Positions 45,746 through 57,179 of a stretch of 64,000 nucleotides of DNA are shown here, piece after piece (within the stretch, counting starts at the first letter, position 1; every line of letters starts with the position of its first letter). The translations under genes were made by a program, and so were the position numbers. This stretch comes from Chromobotia macracanthus. Its lineage: Eukaryota > Chordata > Actinopteri > Cypriniformes > Botiidae. The DNA lies in assembly GCA_036877525.1 (NCBI GenBank), contig JAZGTH010000071.1, positions 3,544,001 to 3,608,000 of the forward strand. Reading direction: 5' to 3'. The notes under the pieces were generated by a model that worked only from the letters and a program-made list of their open reading frames with translations, searched no databases and had not been told where the DNA came from.

Positions 45746-45751
45746 AATAAA
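45746..45751 (+). terminator. nrdc: nrdc candidate polyadenylation signal AATAAA
   Basis: AATAAA lies 484 bases after the nrdc stop and only 65 bases before the axdnd1 X-box, so the two transcription units are almost contiguous. Confidence 0.6.
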
Positions 45752-45815
45752 AGTTATTTATGTATTGCAGTGTGAGTCTGTGAAGTGACGTAGAGACGTA
45801 GAGACGCGACGCGCT

Positions 45816-45829
45816 GTTACCATGGCAAC
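45816..45829 (+). promoter_or_regulatory. axdnd1: X-box (RFX site) of the axdnd1 promoter
   Basis: GTTACCATGGCAAC is a perfect 14-bp inverted X-box (GTNRCC, two-base spacer, RGYAAC). It lies 144 bases upstream of the axdnd1 start codon. RFX factors with Foxj1 drive ciliary genes, matching an axonemal product. TGACGTAGAGACGTAGAGACG lies just upstream. Confidence 0.8.
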
Positions 45830-45972
45830 AAACTTTTAATAGTAGACTAGGAAGTGCGCACGGCGGCGGGTCGTCTTGCTCCTTTATAAAACAATTTCAC
45901 GGCGGAAATGTGGCTTTTACCGGGAGTTTTCCGGGATTATTCGTGTATGAGGTGTGCACAGCGAGGTTAAAG

Positions 45973-48900
45973 ATGTCGGCGTCTGTAAAGTCCAGCCCTT
46001 CTCCTCCTGATGGACCCAAACCCGAGAGTCGCAGGATGAAGAACAGAAGTCTCGCTTCTCTCCACAACAGTGAGTGAAATAAACTACAGTCACTGAATCT
46101 CAAACAAAGTGCAGTTTATAAAGAGCCTATCTGGCTTTTGTATTGATTGTTTTAATGTTTGTGTATCCATCCATCCATCCATCCATCTCTCTTCTTCTCT
46201 CCATCCCTCTGTTATTTATTGTCTGTCTGTCTATCTAGTGACTGAAGTACTTCCTCCTATGAGAGAGATCACGGCTGTAAAAGACAACGGCAGTCTTCAC
46301 TCGGATCCAGGACATCATGGTTTTATTCCAGACCAACTCCTTGCCACTCTCACCTCCACTATATGTCCTCAGGACACACTCGGACCCCTCAGATTAACGA
46401 AAACTCCTAAGGACTTGAAGGTCTGGGGTGATTCAGTCAATTAAATATCATGCTTACTTAAAAGGGTGATAGAAACCAGCCCTGACTTGGAAAACCTAAA
46501 CGGCTCTTTTGTCTCCTTCACCAGGTTTGCTTACTACACCGACCCGACGCACTGTGGCACCACCCGGTTAACCGCAGAAAACACCAGTACCTTCTCAACC
46601 AACCCACCTCTATAAGTGGAGCTGGAAGGTTCGAATAACCCATCACATGAGCATGAATGAATATTATTTTTAAACAGCCACCCAGTGAGCAATTTTAGGT
46701 TGTGAGAACGTTTCCATCAAGTAACAAAATGTTAAAAATGTTACGTTAAAGTTATAGGAATGTTCAAAAATTTTGTTTACTTTGTGTTAGCATTGTTGCT
46801 TGGCTGTAAGGATGTTATTTAAATTGTAAAATTATGTAACGTATTTAAAACGTTCCACTAAGAACTTAAGAATAACCTTTATATATAAGATATATATAGT
46901 ATTAAACATGTTCTACTAATGTTACTGCAAAAATGTATTTGATAGCGTTAAGGGAACTTCTGGAGAACATTAGTCAACGTTCTGAGAACATTCACTGTTA
47001 GCTGGGTATAGCTCACTTCTGTGTTTGTTTGAATCTAAACAGAGATATATCCTTTCTGTGTGATGCCTTCGTTTCTAAGAGGGATCGTTTGACTCTTTCC
47101 CCATTGGCTGACCGCGACTCTGCAAAGTTGCAAGTAGTTCAAAACGCAAGTAGCATTTCAATGCATTTCCTCGGTTTGGTGCATACTTTATTTCTGTGTG
47201 TAGATAACTTCATGTTATGCTTTTGGTTGAAGGACATGAGTACACTGGAAACTTTAATCCCGGAAGAATATCACATCATAAAAAGCAAAGGTCTGAAGGG
47301 ACTTCAGTGCTACGAAGAGTAAGTGAGACCAATAAAACACATTTTGTAGCACTAATACAGGTTATGGATTGACTTGTTCATGTTGTTGTAATTTTTCAGC
47401 AAATTTACGGTTCTGCTGAAGGATGATGAAAAGAAGCTCAGAGTCTTTCCATCAATGTGAGTGATTCTTTGTGAGACTGTAGCTCTCCACTTTGCAGCTT
47501 ATTCTGTTCCAGACCCACCCACTTAGTCATACCTGACATGTAGGGTGACCAATCAGAATTCAGCTATATGTCTTGGGGAGGGCAATTATGAAAAACCATA
47601 GACGTATGACTCTTAGAAACAAAACAGAATACACAGGTATATTCAAGGATGTTTTGTTTACTTGCTGCTAAGTGCATTAACATCTTTGAATATTCCTTAA
47701 AGATCTGAAGGCAGGAACCTTGCAAACATTGTCAAATTCAGTAACTAGATTTTGAAGGCTGGGAATAATGTAATTCCTCTTGGACAGTCACTGTACCATC
47801 ATATTTCTTTGCAACTGCCAGGAAGCCCAGCGGTCGTCTTGAGGTGAGGCAGCTAATGAAGGTGATGGATGATATGCTGGAGAAAGCAGGTGTCAACCAA
47901 GAGTTTCAAGAGCTAACTGAACTCTCGCAGGTCGGTTTTAATGATCTCACTTTCAAAGACAATACAACAAACTACACAATGTTATTGGTTATTCTATTGG
48001 ATATCTTTTGTTTTAGATAGAAAATTTACTGGAGCTGGTTCGAATTGAGCAGAACATCTACAACATTGTGTTTCACGAACTAATCCGACAAGTTAGCGTT
48101 GAATGTGCAGAGAGGGGTCAGCTCCTCGCCAAACTCAGGTCTCTCTCCATTACTGCTTTTTCCTCCTTTATTTTCCTCCATCAGCTGGAGGACAGTGACC
48201 TCACTTTCTGTTTCTCCTCAGGCAGAGATATGCGGCGCTACTTGATCGTATTCCGCAGCAGGTGAAGGGCCTGCACACAGAAACGTTAGCACATAAGGCA
48301 CTAGACCGCCGCCTAACAGAAGAGATCTTGCGCTTCAAAAACTCAGTTGCAAAGCTTAATATGTAAGAATGATTCACTGGTATTGTTTTAAAATGACAAA
48401 CATATTTCTTTTAGTTAAAAAGAAACAAAAATCATCACATTAAGAAAATAACTCCACATGCAAACTTGCAATTTGATGTATCAAACAGAGGTGGCGATAA
48501 AGAGGCAAAAGTTACTGCTTGCAGCTTTAAAGACTTTGTTAACTCTTCTTCACTGGTACTTCTGTTTAACCTTTATTTAGTGGTATTAATAGCAAACATC
48601 TATATTATCAGAGTCAGAATGTTTTAACTTTTCAACCGTGTGTGTAACAGGGAACTAAATATGATGAAAGAACATGATGAATGTGTGTCCAAAGAGGCAG
48701 AAGAAACAAAGGAGGAACTCACTAAAGCTTTGGAGGAATCGCATCGCAATGCGAAGTGTGTAAATAAAGTCATCTGAACATGACTTTTCATGTTCAGATT
48801 CAAGAATTTGAATGTGTTTAATACAGATTCACGCTGATTAATTATGACTTGATGTCTGTTGGGTTTACAGAAGTGTCTTTTCTGTAGTATTGTAGCAGAG

Positions 48901-51900
48901 TATCATGATCTTTATGAGCTGCAGAGAAGAAGGCTTGAAGGCCAGATGGTCCAGCTGTCTGATGAGAGGGACCTTTGGAGAAAAGCCACCTACAGCCTCG
49001 CTGTAAAGGTGACGTTTGGTGCCTCTCTGGTCTACACTGCCCATCCTGTTATTGTTTACAATTGTTTTGTTTATTTTGTTTTTCCTGTAGCATCTTCTAC
49101 TTTTTCTTGAAGTTAACTTAAAGTCAGTTTTGTGACTGTTACATGTTACTTGTCATATTTTGCATGATTTATCAGTGTATATTATTCCACAGGAAGAAAA
49201 ATGGTCTATAGCCTTTAATAAAAATACAAACCTACATCATGCAGGTATCAACATCAACCAAAAGCCAAAAAGTAAATTAGACTTCTTGACATTTTTGTTT
49301 AGATAATAAAAATAAACAAACTTCAGCTGGTGAAACGGCTAAACGTTAGCGAGCAAACCTGGGCAAAGACAGCAGACCACTTCATTCTCTTCCTAACATC
49401 AAAGGTTCAGTACTATCACCACTCTCAGATATCTAAACAAACATCTGACCACGTCAGCGAAATATCCAGGATCGTTTGTCTTTGTAGGACTCTGAGGATG
49501 TGTCCCACATAGTGGAGTTGACTGACCAGTGGAAAGAGAAACTAAGCACCTTCATGGAGAACCTCAGAAGAGCGGAGATCAATCAGCGTGAGACCATCAA
49601 ATCTGTCCAAGCTGATGTCATCAGGTGGCACAAGTTCTGTGAAGAACAGACCAGGTCAGTGAAGGAACTCTGTTTTTTATGTCCGTATTGTTCATCTTTT
49701 ATTTATATCATTTGTTCTTTAATTGTACAAAAGGAACCCCAACATGAAAACTGACAAATCTTCACAGGAGGAACTATCTCGTGATCTGAAAGACTGGTCG
49801 ATGGTTAGCAATGCACATTTTCGTTATTTTAGATTTTTCTTTGTAAAACTTTGCTTTCTGCTTCAAGTTATAAAATCTACCGCTGTCTGTGCTCAACTTG
49901 TAGGCATTGACACAGCAATGTGAGCGTTATGGAGGGGAAGATCTTGTATTCGGTCAGGAAACGCTTGAAATGCTAACAAGCCTTCAAGAGTCCTGGTCTG
50001 AGGTTTGTCTTCGGCCCTTTAGGAGACATCCTGCTTCAGATGGAGGGCCACCTACAGGTCAGGAGGCCATGAGTGAGCTGACTGAGGCCATCACTGAACT
50101 TCACAAGCAGTTAGGAATCCGTCTCAGTGGAGAAAGTGGTGAGAGACAGAATTTTTAGAAAATGTTAGTCAACGTTCTGAGAACATTTCCTGTTAGCCGG
50201 GTCTACACCTAATCTTCCAACACTCGTTTCAAAAACAAAAGTCTGTGTTTTGGTGTTTCATGCAGGCATCCATGCAACACTCGTGTCCCTTATTGAAAGT
50301 ATGGAGTTCTGGTCCAGAAAACTAAAGTCAGAGAGTGGACTTCCAGAGCGGCTTCCTTCAGGTAATTGGCTGAAGTTGGAGGAAGTTCTTGGTGGATTGA
50401 TAGAGCTGTCTGAGGAGGCCCTTCTGCAAGTGGACAGTACACAGCCAGAACGGGATCGGGCCCAGCACAAACCTCACACCAGGTAACAGAGTTTCATGAA
50501 ACAAACATAGCTCTGTTCCAAAACCTAGTGAGCTGTCCTGCTTTCTCAATTGACTTGAACAGCATTTGACGTTATGACATTGCTAAGCTAGCAACAGCAG
50601 TAAGCATTAAAACGCATATTGCAAGTGTATTTATAATCAAAGTGTTTGTTGATTACCTGTCCACTATGTTATTCTACATTTTGTCCTTGTGTATCTGTAA
50701 CAGGGTTGAAACTGACGATGTGTTAAAGACATTGAAAGAATTTTTGTTCTCTCAAGAAAACTTCTTTGACTGTGAAAACATGAGGCTTCGTGAGGAGGTA
50801 CAGAACATGCCCGTGTAGCTGTCTTCCATGACGTATGATGTTAAACTCCTCAGATGATTTTGTCTTGGGTTTGCAGGTCAGTTCTGTTCACTGTAAACTG
50901 ATTCGCTGGATGGTGGACCTTCTGCTGCTGATGGTGCCGGTCCATTCGGATTCGAACCTGGAACCAGCACCTCGTCCATCCTCTGAATTGAACATCATAG
51001 AGGATGTGTCTGTTGAGAAGCTGGAAGATGATGCCAAGAACATCTCTGAGAAACTGGACTACCTTTCCAAATACATCACAAGGTAACATTACTCAACCAA
51101 ACATCATCAGAAGATCCAGAGATTTTTGGAAGTTGAAAGCAGTAGAAATTAATTACAAACTGTTCTGCAGCTCATGTCAGGCAATCGTGGAGGAGGCTGT
51201 CTTGAAGAGCTCAACTCGCCATGACACAGAGAACGAACTGTATCAGCTCGCCAAGATTCAGGTGCTAAGCCACACCTCCCAACTCTCTCAACCAATCAGA
51301 TGGCTTCTTCTTGTGTAGCAAAACAGAAACATTTTGTTGTCTTCTGCTTGTTACATGTTCAGAAGGAGTGCAGCGAGTGGGTGGAGGGCTGCCGGATTCT
51401 TCTGATGGGTGTGAAGGGAGGCCCTGTGGAGCTGCAGCTGTCTGCAAAAACTGTGCCACAGTCTGTTAGTCAGATCCCATTAGTGGACGCCAGCATGGAG
51501 TCTCTGGTAGAACTCAACAGCTACATACTGCTGAACATTAACCAGCCATTTCAAATGGGTTTCAATTTCCCATCAGAAGGATGAACGGATGGATGAGTGG
51601 GTGGATGGATGGATGGACGGACGAATGGGTGGATGGACGAATGGATGGATGGGTGGGTGGGTGGATAGATGTGTGGATAAACTTATGAGTGGATAAATGG
51701 ATGTGTGGATGGATGAGTGGATGGTTAGATGGACTTTGTAAATAACATCTTGTGACACCTGTGTTCTTAGCTGGAGCAGGAACCAGAGGTTCCTACAGAT
51801 TTAAGGGAAGATGAAGAGGAACCGTTGACTGGGAAAGATAGCAGTGGGCATCAGTCTTTCCAAAGAGCTGTTGAAAATGTAAAAATCAGTTTATATACTG

Positions 51901-53826
51901 TATAAACTGTTAACTTGCCATAGACCACACCAGCTAACAATTTTAGGTTGTAAGAACGTTTCCTTAACATTACAAAAACTAACAAATGTTTTTTTTGAAA
52001 GCTCTAAAAACAATTTTCTAGACTTTGTGTTAACATTATTGCTTGGTTATAAGAATGTTATTTAAACATTGCTTAATTTGGTAATGTTTTAAAATGTTCC
52101 ACTAACAACCTAAAAACAAAACAATGTTTTTGTTACACATGATCTAGTTAATGCTAGAAAAGACATTCTACTAATATTACTGCAAGAACGTCTTTTGATA
52201 GCTTTGAGAGAACTTTATAGAACGTTCCCTAACATTCTGAGAACATTCCCTGTTAGCTGGGATTTGTTTACAGGCTCCAATAGACTTTTCTGTTTTCATA
52301 CTGAGCTTTGTCACATGGATGTGAAAACTGTGATATCACAGTCACTTTTAATTAGCAACAAACAGCATCGGCTCAAGCAGTTATTTAATCTTTGCTTCAT
52401 TAAATGTCATTATATCACCTCTGCAGGGGGAAGACCAAGAGGTAAAGGCTAAAGATGCCTCAGTCATCAAGCTAATCGGTCATGATGGTAATATCACTGA
52501 GCAGAGTTTGGGAGAAGACACAGTCCAGCTCACAGGGGTGAGTGTAACTGTGTTGATGAGTTATAAATGCTCAGGTTTTCACCAGCCCTGCTTGTGTTGC
52601 AGTATATACAAGTTTACAATTTAAGGTTGTAAGAACATGTCCCTAACGTTTCCTTTAAGCAACAAAACGTTAAAAATGTTATTTTGAAAGTTCTAGGAAT
52701 GCTCAAAACATCCAGTTTTTAAACGTTGTATTAACATTACTGCTTGGTTATAAGAATGTTATTTAAACCTCTTTATAAAATTCTGTCAAACCTTTAAGAT
52801 GTGCCACTAACAACTTAAGAGTATTTTTTATATAGATGATATATAAAATTACAAAAAAGTTCTGCTAACATTATTAATAGTAGAATGTTAACCAACATTC
52901 AAAGAACGTTAGCTGTTAGCTGGGTAGGCATTCGGTTTTCAGTCAGCAAGTTTGAATAGCGTTATTTTTCCAGACAGATGAACTTGTCGTGTCTCCTCAC
53001 ACTGAAAATGCCCAGGAGGCCTTCAGTGCTTTAGAAACAGTGAGATCTCTCCAGCAGGAACTCTTGTAAGTATCAGTGCTGATAACAGAAACAGTCTATA
53101 ATGAGATCTGTAGAGCTTCTCTATATAAGCTGTGTTTTCTAGAGAGGTGGAAGCCCGTGCCATCAGTGCAGAAACACGGGCTCTAAAGGCAGAGGAAGAC
53201 CTGCAGGCAGCTCTAGAAAAGATCCAAGATCTGGAGAAACAACTGCAGGCTCGGCCCAAAACAGAGAGCAAGTGTAAGTGTTAACAGAACCAATACTACA
53301 CTTTAGAAACTGGACTGTGTACTACACGTGTTGAGTGGAACATCTAGTCTGTTTTATAAGCCATTTTTGTCTAATTTTTTAAATAAAAGTTTAACTCCAA
53401 TAGATATGATTAACATTCTGGGAAACATTGAAAATAATGATTAACTCTCTTCATTCATATCAGTGACCTGGAAAACAGTTTTATTCTACATTTGGCTGGT
53501 TACCATGTTAATATCATTTGATCAGATAAATACTATCACAACTCATTTTGTGAATCCCCTTCCTTCTGTGAAGTCCAAGACCACTGTCATATCAGCCAGC
53601 TAGAAATAAACAAAGGTTTTTAAAAATGTATGTAGAAATATATTGAACTATTAAACTACCCTATGTAAACTAACTCGAGTCTGTTTGATTGTCTACAGTG
53701 AGCAAGAAACACACAAACACAGGACTCAAGACTCCCTACACGCCCGCTGCGTCTTCTGAAGACAAAATACAAAGTCAGAAACCTGAATCCAGCCCCAAAC
53801 TCACCAAAAGCACCAAGAAACGCTAA
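45973..53826 (+). CDS. axdnd1: Axonemal dynein light chain domain-containing protein 1 (Axdnd1), 25 exons
   Basis: A long coiled-coil protein of motile cilia and the sperm axoneme. Exons: 45973-46069, 46239-46420, 46525-46628, 47043-47133, 47233-47318, 47400-47456, 47822-47930, 48017-48138, 48222-48362, 48651-48755, 48888-49008, 49303-49404, 49488-49654, 49734-49803, 49904-50138, 50266-50482, 50704-50797, 50877-51082, 51171-51261, 51363-51506, 51771-51878, 52427-52537, 52974-53065, 53143-53273, 53699-53826; about 1036 aa (human is about 1012). Diagnostic segments: WHHPVNRRKHQYL...GAGRDISFL (exons 3-4), LIPEEYHIIKSKGLKGLQCYED, FPSMKPSGRLEV, NIYNIVFHELIRQVSVECAERG, VAEYHDLYELQRRRLEGQM. Heptad-rich helices dominate, and the tail is basic (TKSTKKR). 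The donor of exon 20 (51506) is the weakest call: the frame runs on to a stop at 51584 beside a GGAT repeat. Confidence 0.92.
46147..46190. repeat. (CATC)n short tandem repeat
   Basis: Five or six ATCC/CATC units followed by related CTCTCTT words, in axdnd1 intron 1. Confidence 0.85.
46681..47006. repeat. MITE family A, copy 8, filling axdnd1 intron 3
   Basis: It runs from CCCAGTGAGCAATTTTAGG to TTCACTGTTAGCTGGG. The intron (46629-47042) is 414 bases, so about four fifths of it is the element, leaving 52 bases at the donor side and 36 at the acceptor side. Confidence 0.8.
48461..48532. repeat. MITE family B end fragment
   Basis: CAATTTGATGTATCAAACAG, AGGTGGCGATAAAGAGGC and AAAGTTACTGCTTGCAGCTT plus TAA match the right end of family B. 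It lies in axdnd1 intron 9. Confidence 0.6.
50158..50202. repeat. MITE family A end fragment next to axdnd1 exon 15
   Basis: AATGTTAGTCAACGTTCTGA, then GAACATTTCCTGTTAGCCGG: only one terminus remains. It starts about 20 bases after the donor at 50138. Confidence 0.6.
51582..51735. repeat. (GGAT)n-type minisatellite at an axdnd1 exon edge
   Basis: Degenerate GGATGGATGGAC/GAATGGGTGG units run for about 150 bases. The open frame of axdnd1 exon 20 extends into its first bases and stops there (TGA 51582-51584). Confidence 0.9.
51929..52262. repeat. MITE family A, copy 10, axdnd1 intron 21
   Basis: It runs from CCAGCTAACAATTTTAGG to CCCTGTTAGCTGGGA. Full length, beginning 51 bases after the exon 21 donor. 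Confidence 0.8.
52611..52924. repeat. MITE family A, copy 11, axdnd1 intron 22
   Basis: It runs from GTTTACAATTTAAGGTTG (a degraded left end) to TTAGCTGTTAGCTGGGT. Internal blocks are as in copy 10. It makes up most of the 436-base intron and ends 49 bases before exon 23. Confidence 0.75.
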
Positions 53827-53859
53827 GAGATAAACCGCACCAGAGCTCAATCAGAGCAA

Positions 53860-53865
53860 AATAAA
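53860..53865 (+). terminator. axdnd1: axdnd1 polyadenylation signal AATAAA
   Basis: AATAAA lies 34 bases after the stop codon (TAA 53824-53826). Confidence 0.7.
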
Positions 53866-54335
53866 AGCTTTTAGTTTGTAGCTACAGTGTATTTATGTTA
53901 TTGTATTACATTTTGTAGATTAGATTTGTTTTGTAGGCATTAAAAAACAAACTTTTGAGTGTTAGCTTGATTTAATTAGCAGCAAAAGATATAATTTAGT
54001 GGTTTAACTTCTTGTCAAAAGAAACAGATTTGAAATAAACATTTCTGTGTGTGTAATTTTTGAGCATATCTTCACCATGGCTAAATTAAATGTTAATCAC
54101 ATTTGCGTAAAATGGATTTGCATTTGCGCATTTGCGTATGGCTTTCTATTGCTTTCAATCTAAACTGTCATGTCAGAATTACCGTAATTCTGAGTGTTGG
54201 ACTAATTTTAATATAGCCAATGTTACCTTGTGCATTTTCTTTTTCTTTAAAGAGAAAGTAGATTTATGTAATGATTCAATATTTATTTGTCATTAACAAA
54301 AGAGCCATCCATGGGACCTATTTAGCATTATGAGC

Positions 54336-54349
54336 GTTGCCATGGAAAC
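54336..54349 (+). promoter_or_regulatory. X-box-like palindrome GTTGCCATGGAAAC
   Basis: It differs from an ideal RFX site by one base in the right half-site (GGAAAC for GGYAAC). It lies between two convergent gene ends, about 100 bases past the nphs2 stop, where no promoter is expected. Confidence 0.4.
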
Positions 54350-54451
54350 AAATCATTTTTAAACCCGAGAGCACAAACAGCTCAGACAAAGTCTTGGAGT
54401 CATCATCTTATATAACAGTAATTCTGACATTTATTGATGTTCGTGTCAGCT

Positions 54452-56604
54452 TTACATCATGGGGGAGTCTTTAGCGCTCTCTTCCGATTCATCACCCGGG
54501 CTGAGGCTCTGATTGGCTGCTCTGGTTAAACTGGTGAGGTCTATGGATTGGCTCAGGACATCAGGAGGTATGTTGAGGACCACCGCTGGCTGCTCAGAGC
54601 GTAGACTGTGGAGGAGCTGCAGAAGCCGAAGGTGCACCAGCAATGGAGAACCAGAGAGAGACTCTACAGAGGCCTTCAGTGCCTCACAAGCTGCCTTCTC
54701 TCCCTCCGCAGCAATCACCTGCAACACAAAGTGGCATAGTGGTTAAAGAGCTGGGCTGGTCACTAATAGGTTATAGGTTCGAATCCAGCACTGTGTAGTA
54801 GAGAAGTATAATACACATATATTGTAACGAGTAACTTACTTTGACGTGCGCTTGACGCCTGGCTTCAGTTTCTACAGCAAAGTTGCGTCGCAGCTCTTCT
54901 GGGAGATGGATCTCCTCTCTGTGGCAGTGGACAACAGTTATGGATTACTTCCAAGAAGTCTGAATGCTTCTTTTGGAGCTTAATTTATAGTTTACTCACA
55001 TCTCTGCCTTTTCTACTTTGATGCCCCATCTGCAGGTAACGGAATCTAAAGTAACCTGTACCACAAACCAAAACATTATGAGACCTCTTATGAAGAATTT
55101 CACTGGTATCCCATCTGATCAAGCTTACCTGGATCTCCTGGGCAATCAGCTTTCGGTCCAACAAAATGTCAGAGAAGACGTGATGGGCCAGTATTTCTCT
55201 TACTGAGACCTGGACAAGCGCCTGCAGCACGGACGGGACGACGGCGAGCGAGGAGTAACACACAGACACATTCTCAATACGATAGTAGCATACCGCGCTC
55301 ACTTCAGTACACACTAGGTCTTTGGTCACCACCTGAAAATATAATATCAAAAGATTCATGCTTCTTATAAGTTTTGTCCATAGTTTAATTGGATTTACGA
55401 TTATGGTGATGATTATCAATTTTTTTGCATCTTCAAGCATAACTTAAATTAATAAATGTAGTTCTATCTTACTCATCAGCTTTTTCAGTCTCCAGTCAAC
55501 TGTAAGACCACCCTTGTCTCCCACATGTTTACAAATGCACATCATTTGGATGGTATTTGTGGTGGTCAGCGTTTTGGTGCAGTTCATTAAATGACTCGGA
55601 GAGAATCTAAACAGAATGTTACTTCTTCATGCAAAAACTACAGAGCTCTTGATTGCTTCGTTGCTGCCCTGGGGACAGTGATTACCGCATGAGGAGGGAT
55701 CTGCAACATCTTCAGACGGATGTCCACTATCTGGCACACATCCAAAAATGGAAGGTGAAACATCAGCCCTAAAACAAAATGAATTATACATGCCTTAAAA
55801 TCCAAGAACATTCAATTATTAAAAGATCTGTATGATCATTTTTAGCAGAAAACCTGTGGCAAACATGAAATCTACATAATTTGTTGATATGTAATATGCT
55901 ATAATGAAAATGTAAATGCACCTTTAAATATGTAAATAAAACAGTACCTGGGCCCCTGGGTCTTTTTCGCAATAAGTGCCCGAGACGAAATATCACAGCT
56001 CTTTCATGTTCTCGTACGATCTAGAAAAAAGATTACGAACAATGAAGCACATAAATGAAAGCTGAATTAAGGTGAATAAAAACAACTCATTTGTAATACA
56101 TCTCAGAGGATGAACATACCTTGACACAGAACCAAATCGAAATAGGAAAGAAGAAAATAACCACAGAAAGGACAAAAACCACAAGGATCATCTCACAAAC
56201 TCCAAGGTACCGCTTCTTCAGGCCTGCAGAGGAAAATTACACATGAGCTCCAGAAGAGCATCAGTTCTCCATTTTTTGTAATGTTCTGATCCACACTTAC
56301 CTTCTCCATGTCCCTCAGTCTCCAGTAACCCTAACAATTCCTCTTTCTCCTCCTTAATATGTTCTCTCACACTGTCTACATTGACCACCGTGCTGCTGGA
56401 GATGACTTGAGCGTCCTTGGCCCTTTCATGCCTTTCCTCATCTCCTGAAACTTCTGGTTTCTCTCGCTCTTTTCTTTTGTGAGGCTCTTGAAGTTTCACG
56501 GATTTGATTGCCTTCGCTTTCTTCTCTTTAGCTGAAGCTGATGGTTCGCTCTTTCCTCTTCCAGATTTTGAAGAATGCTGAGATGTTTCTGATCTTCTCT
56601 CCAT
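54452..56604 (-). CDS. nphs2: Podocin (Nphs2), 8 exons, minus strand
   Basis: A stomatin-family hairpin protein that scaffolds nephrin at the kidney podocyte slit diaphragm. Exons in transcript order: 56604-56301, 56223-56120, 56020-55948, 55768-55686, 55332-55129, 55055-55000, 54918-54840, 54718-54452; 390 codons, 389 aa (human is 383), eight exons as in human. Residues 1-101 are a charged Lys/Glu-rich cytosolic arm starting MERR. A hydrophobic hairpin (about 108-133) contains a conserved proline (Pro128, matching human Pro118). The PHB domain follows, with FRLGHLL (Arg148, matching human Arg138), VTKDLVCTEV..CYYRIEN, LDSVTCRWGIKVEKAEI and AEGEKAA. It ends KDSPMM, like human KDSPML. An in-frame upstream ATG at 56628 would add eight residues; MERR is preferred by homology. 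Confidence 0.95.
54728..54790 (+). repeat. tRNA-derived SINE head fragment, nphs2 intron 7
   Basis: GTGGCATAGTGGTTAAAGAG (A box) and GGTTATAGGTTCGAATCCAG (B box) are spaced as in a tRNA-like SINE head. There is no intact cloverleaf. It begins about 10 bases from the nphs2 exon 8 acceptor. Confidence 0.6.
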
Positions 56605-56662
56605 CTCAGCCACCACCAAAGGAACCATCCTGTAATCACTAAGAGGAGAAACTGATGGGTGG

Positions 56663-56670
56663 TATTTATA
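56663..56670 (-). promoter_or_regulatory. nphs2: nphs2 TATA box (TATAAATA)
   Basis: On the minus strand TATAAATACC lies about 60 bases upstream of the MERR start codon, predicting a start site near 56635 and a 5'UTR of about 30 bases. That would leave the alternative ATG at 56628 almost at the cap. Confidence 0.6.
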
Positions 56671-57171
56671 TGGTGTTTAACTTGCTTCTCTGGTCGTGGA
56701 TCTTCAGAAGGGAGTCTCTTTGCGGTCCTGTGCCATTTAATTTGAAGACGGGGGAGTCTTCACACACATCCAAGTAATTCATCACAATAGTAACACCCCA
56801 CTCAAATTGCAAGGGGCACTAAATATAACCCAGATTGTGTTAGATCAGACTAATTTTAATGCAACCCTAATTTGCATAATCTTAAAATGGTTATCTCAGT
56901 TTAGATTTAGCATTGATATTTAAGATTCACATTTAGGTTTAACAGGATGCACATTTTCAATTGTAAAATACGTATTGAAGTGCAGGGGTACGGAAAACAA
57001 TACATTTTTACAAATTGTTATTTGGCGAACTCCGGCTTCGTGTGAAACGTCACGTAAAATAATACAAAAGTAAATATTAAATTAAATTATTAAATTCGCT
57101 TCAATTGTAAATGAAACGCGTCCACACGCGATGGTGGCTTTTCTCGTCATCGCGTTTGCGCCGCTGCGCCG

Positions 57172-57179
57172 TGACGTCA
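57172..57179 (+). promoter_or_regulatory. tdrd5: Palindromic cAMP response element TGACGTCA
   Basis: A full CRE in GTGACGTCAC context sits about 112 bases upstream of a donor-like TTAAAG|GTAATA (57291) that probably ends tdrd5 exon 1. CREM/CREB-type sites are common in testis promoters. Confidence 0.6.

Larger units (their letters stand above)
53827..54451. other. axdnd1-nphs2 tail-to-tail intergenic region
   Basis: It holds the axdnd1 poly(A) signal (AATAAA 53860-53865) and AT-rich sequence. For nphs2, transcribed leftward, candidate AATAAA-type signals in the region are not clear to me. A near-perfect X-box (54336-54349) is present. Confidence 0.5.

Noticed and set aside
47043..47149. Longer axdnd1 exon 4 ending at CGCAA|GTAGCA
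   Set aside because: That donor leaves a phase-1 end, which does not match the phase-0 start of exon 5 (GAC ATG AGT). The TTGCAA|GTAGTT donor at 47133 fits.
54985..55440. A 151-codon minus frame spanning podocin exon 5 as a separate gene
   Set aside because: Only its middle (55129-55332) is coding, as podocin exon 5; both flanks are intron with clear splice sites.
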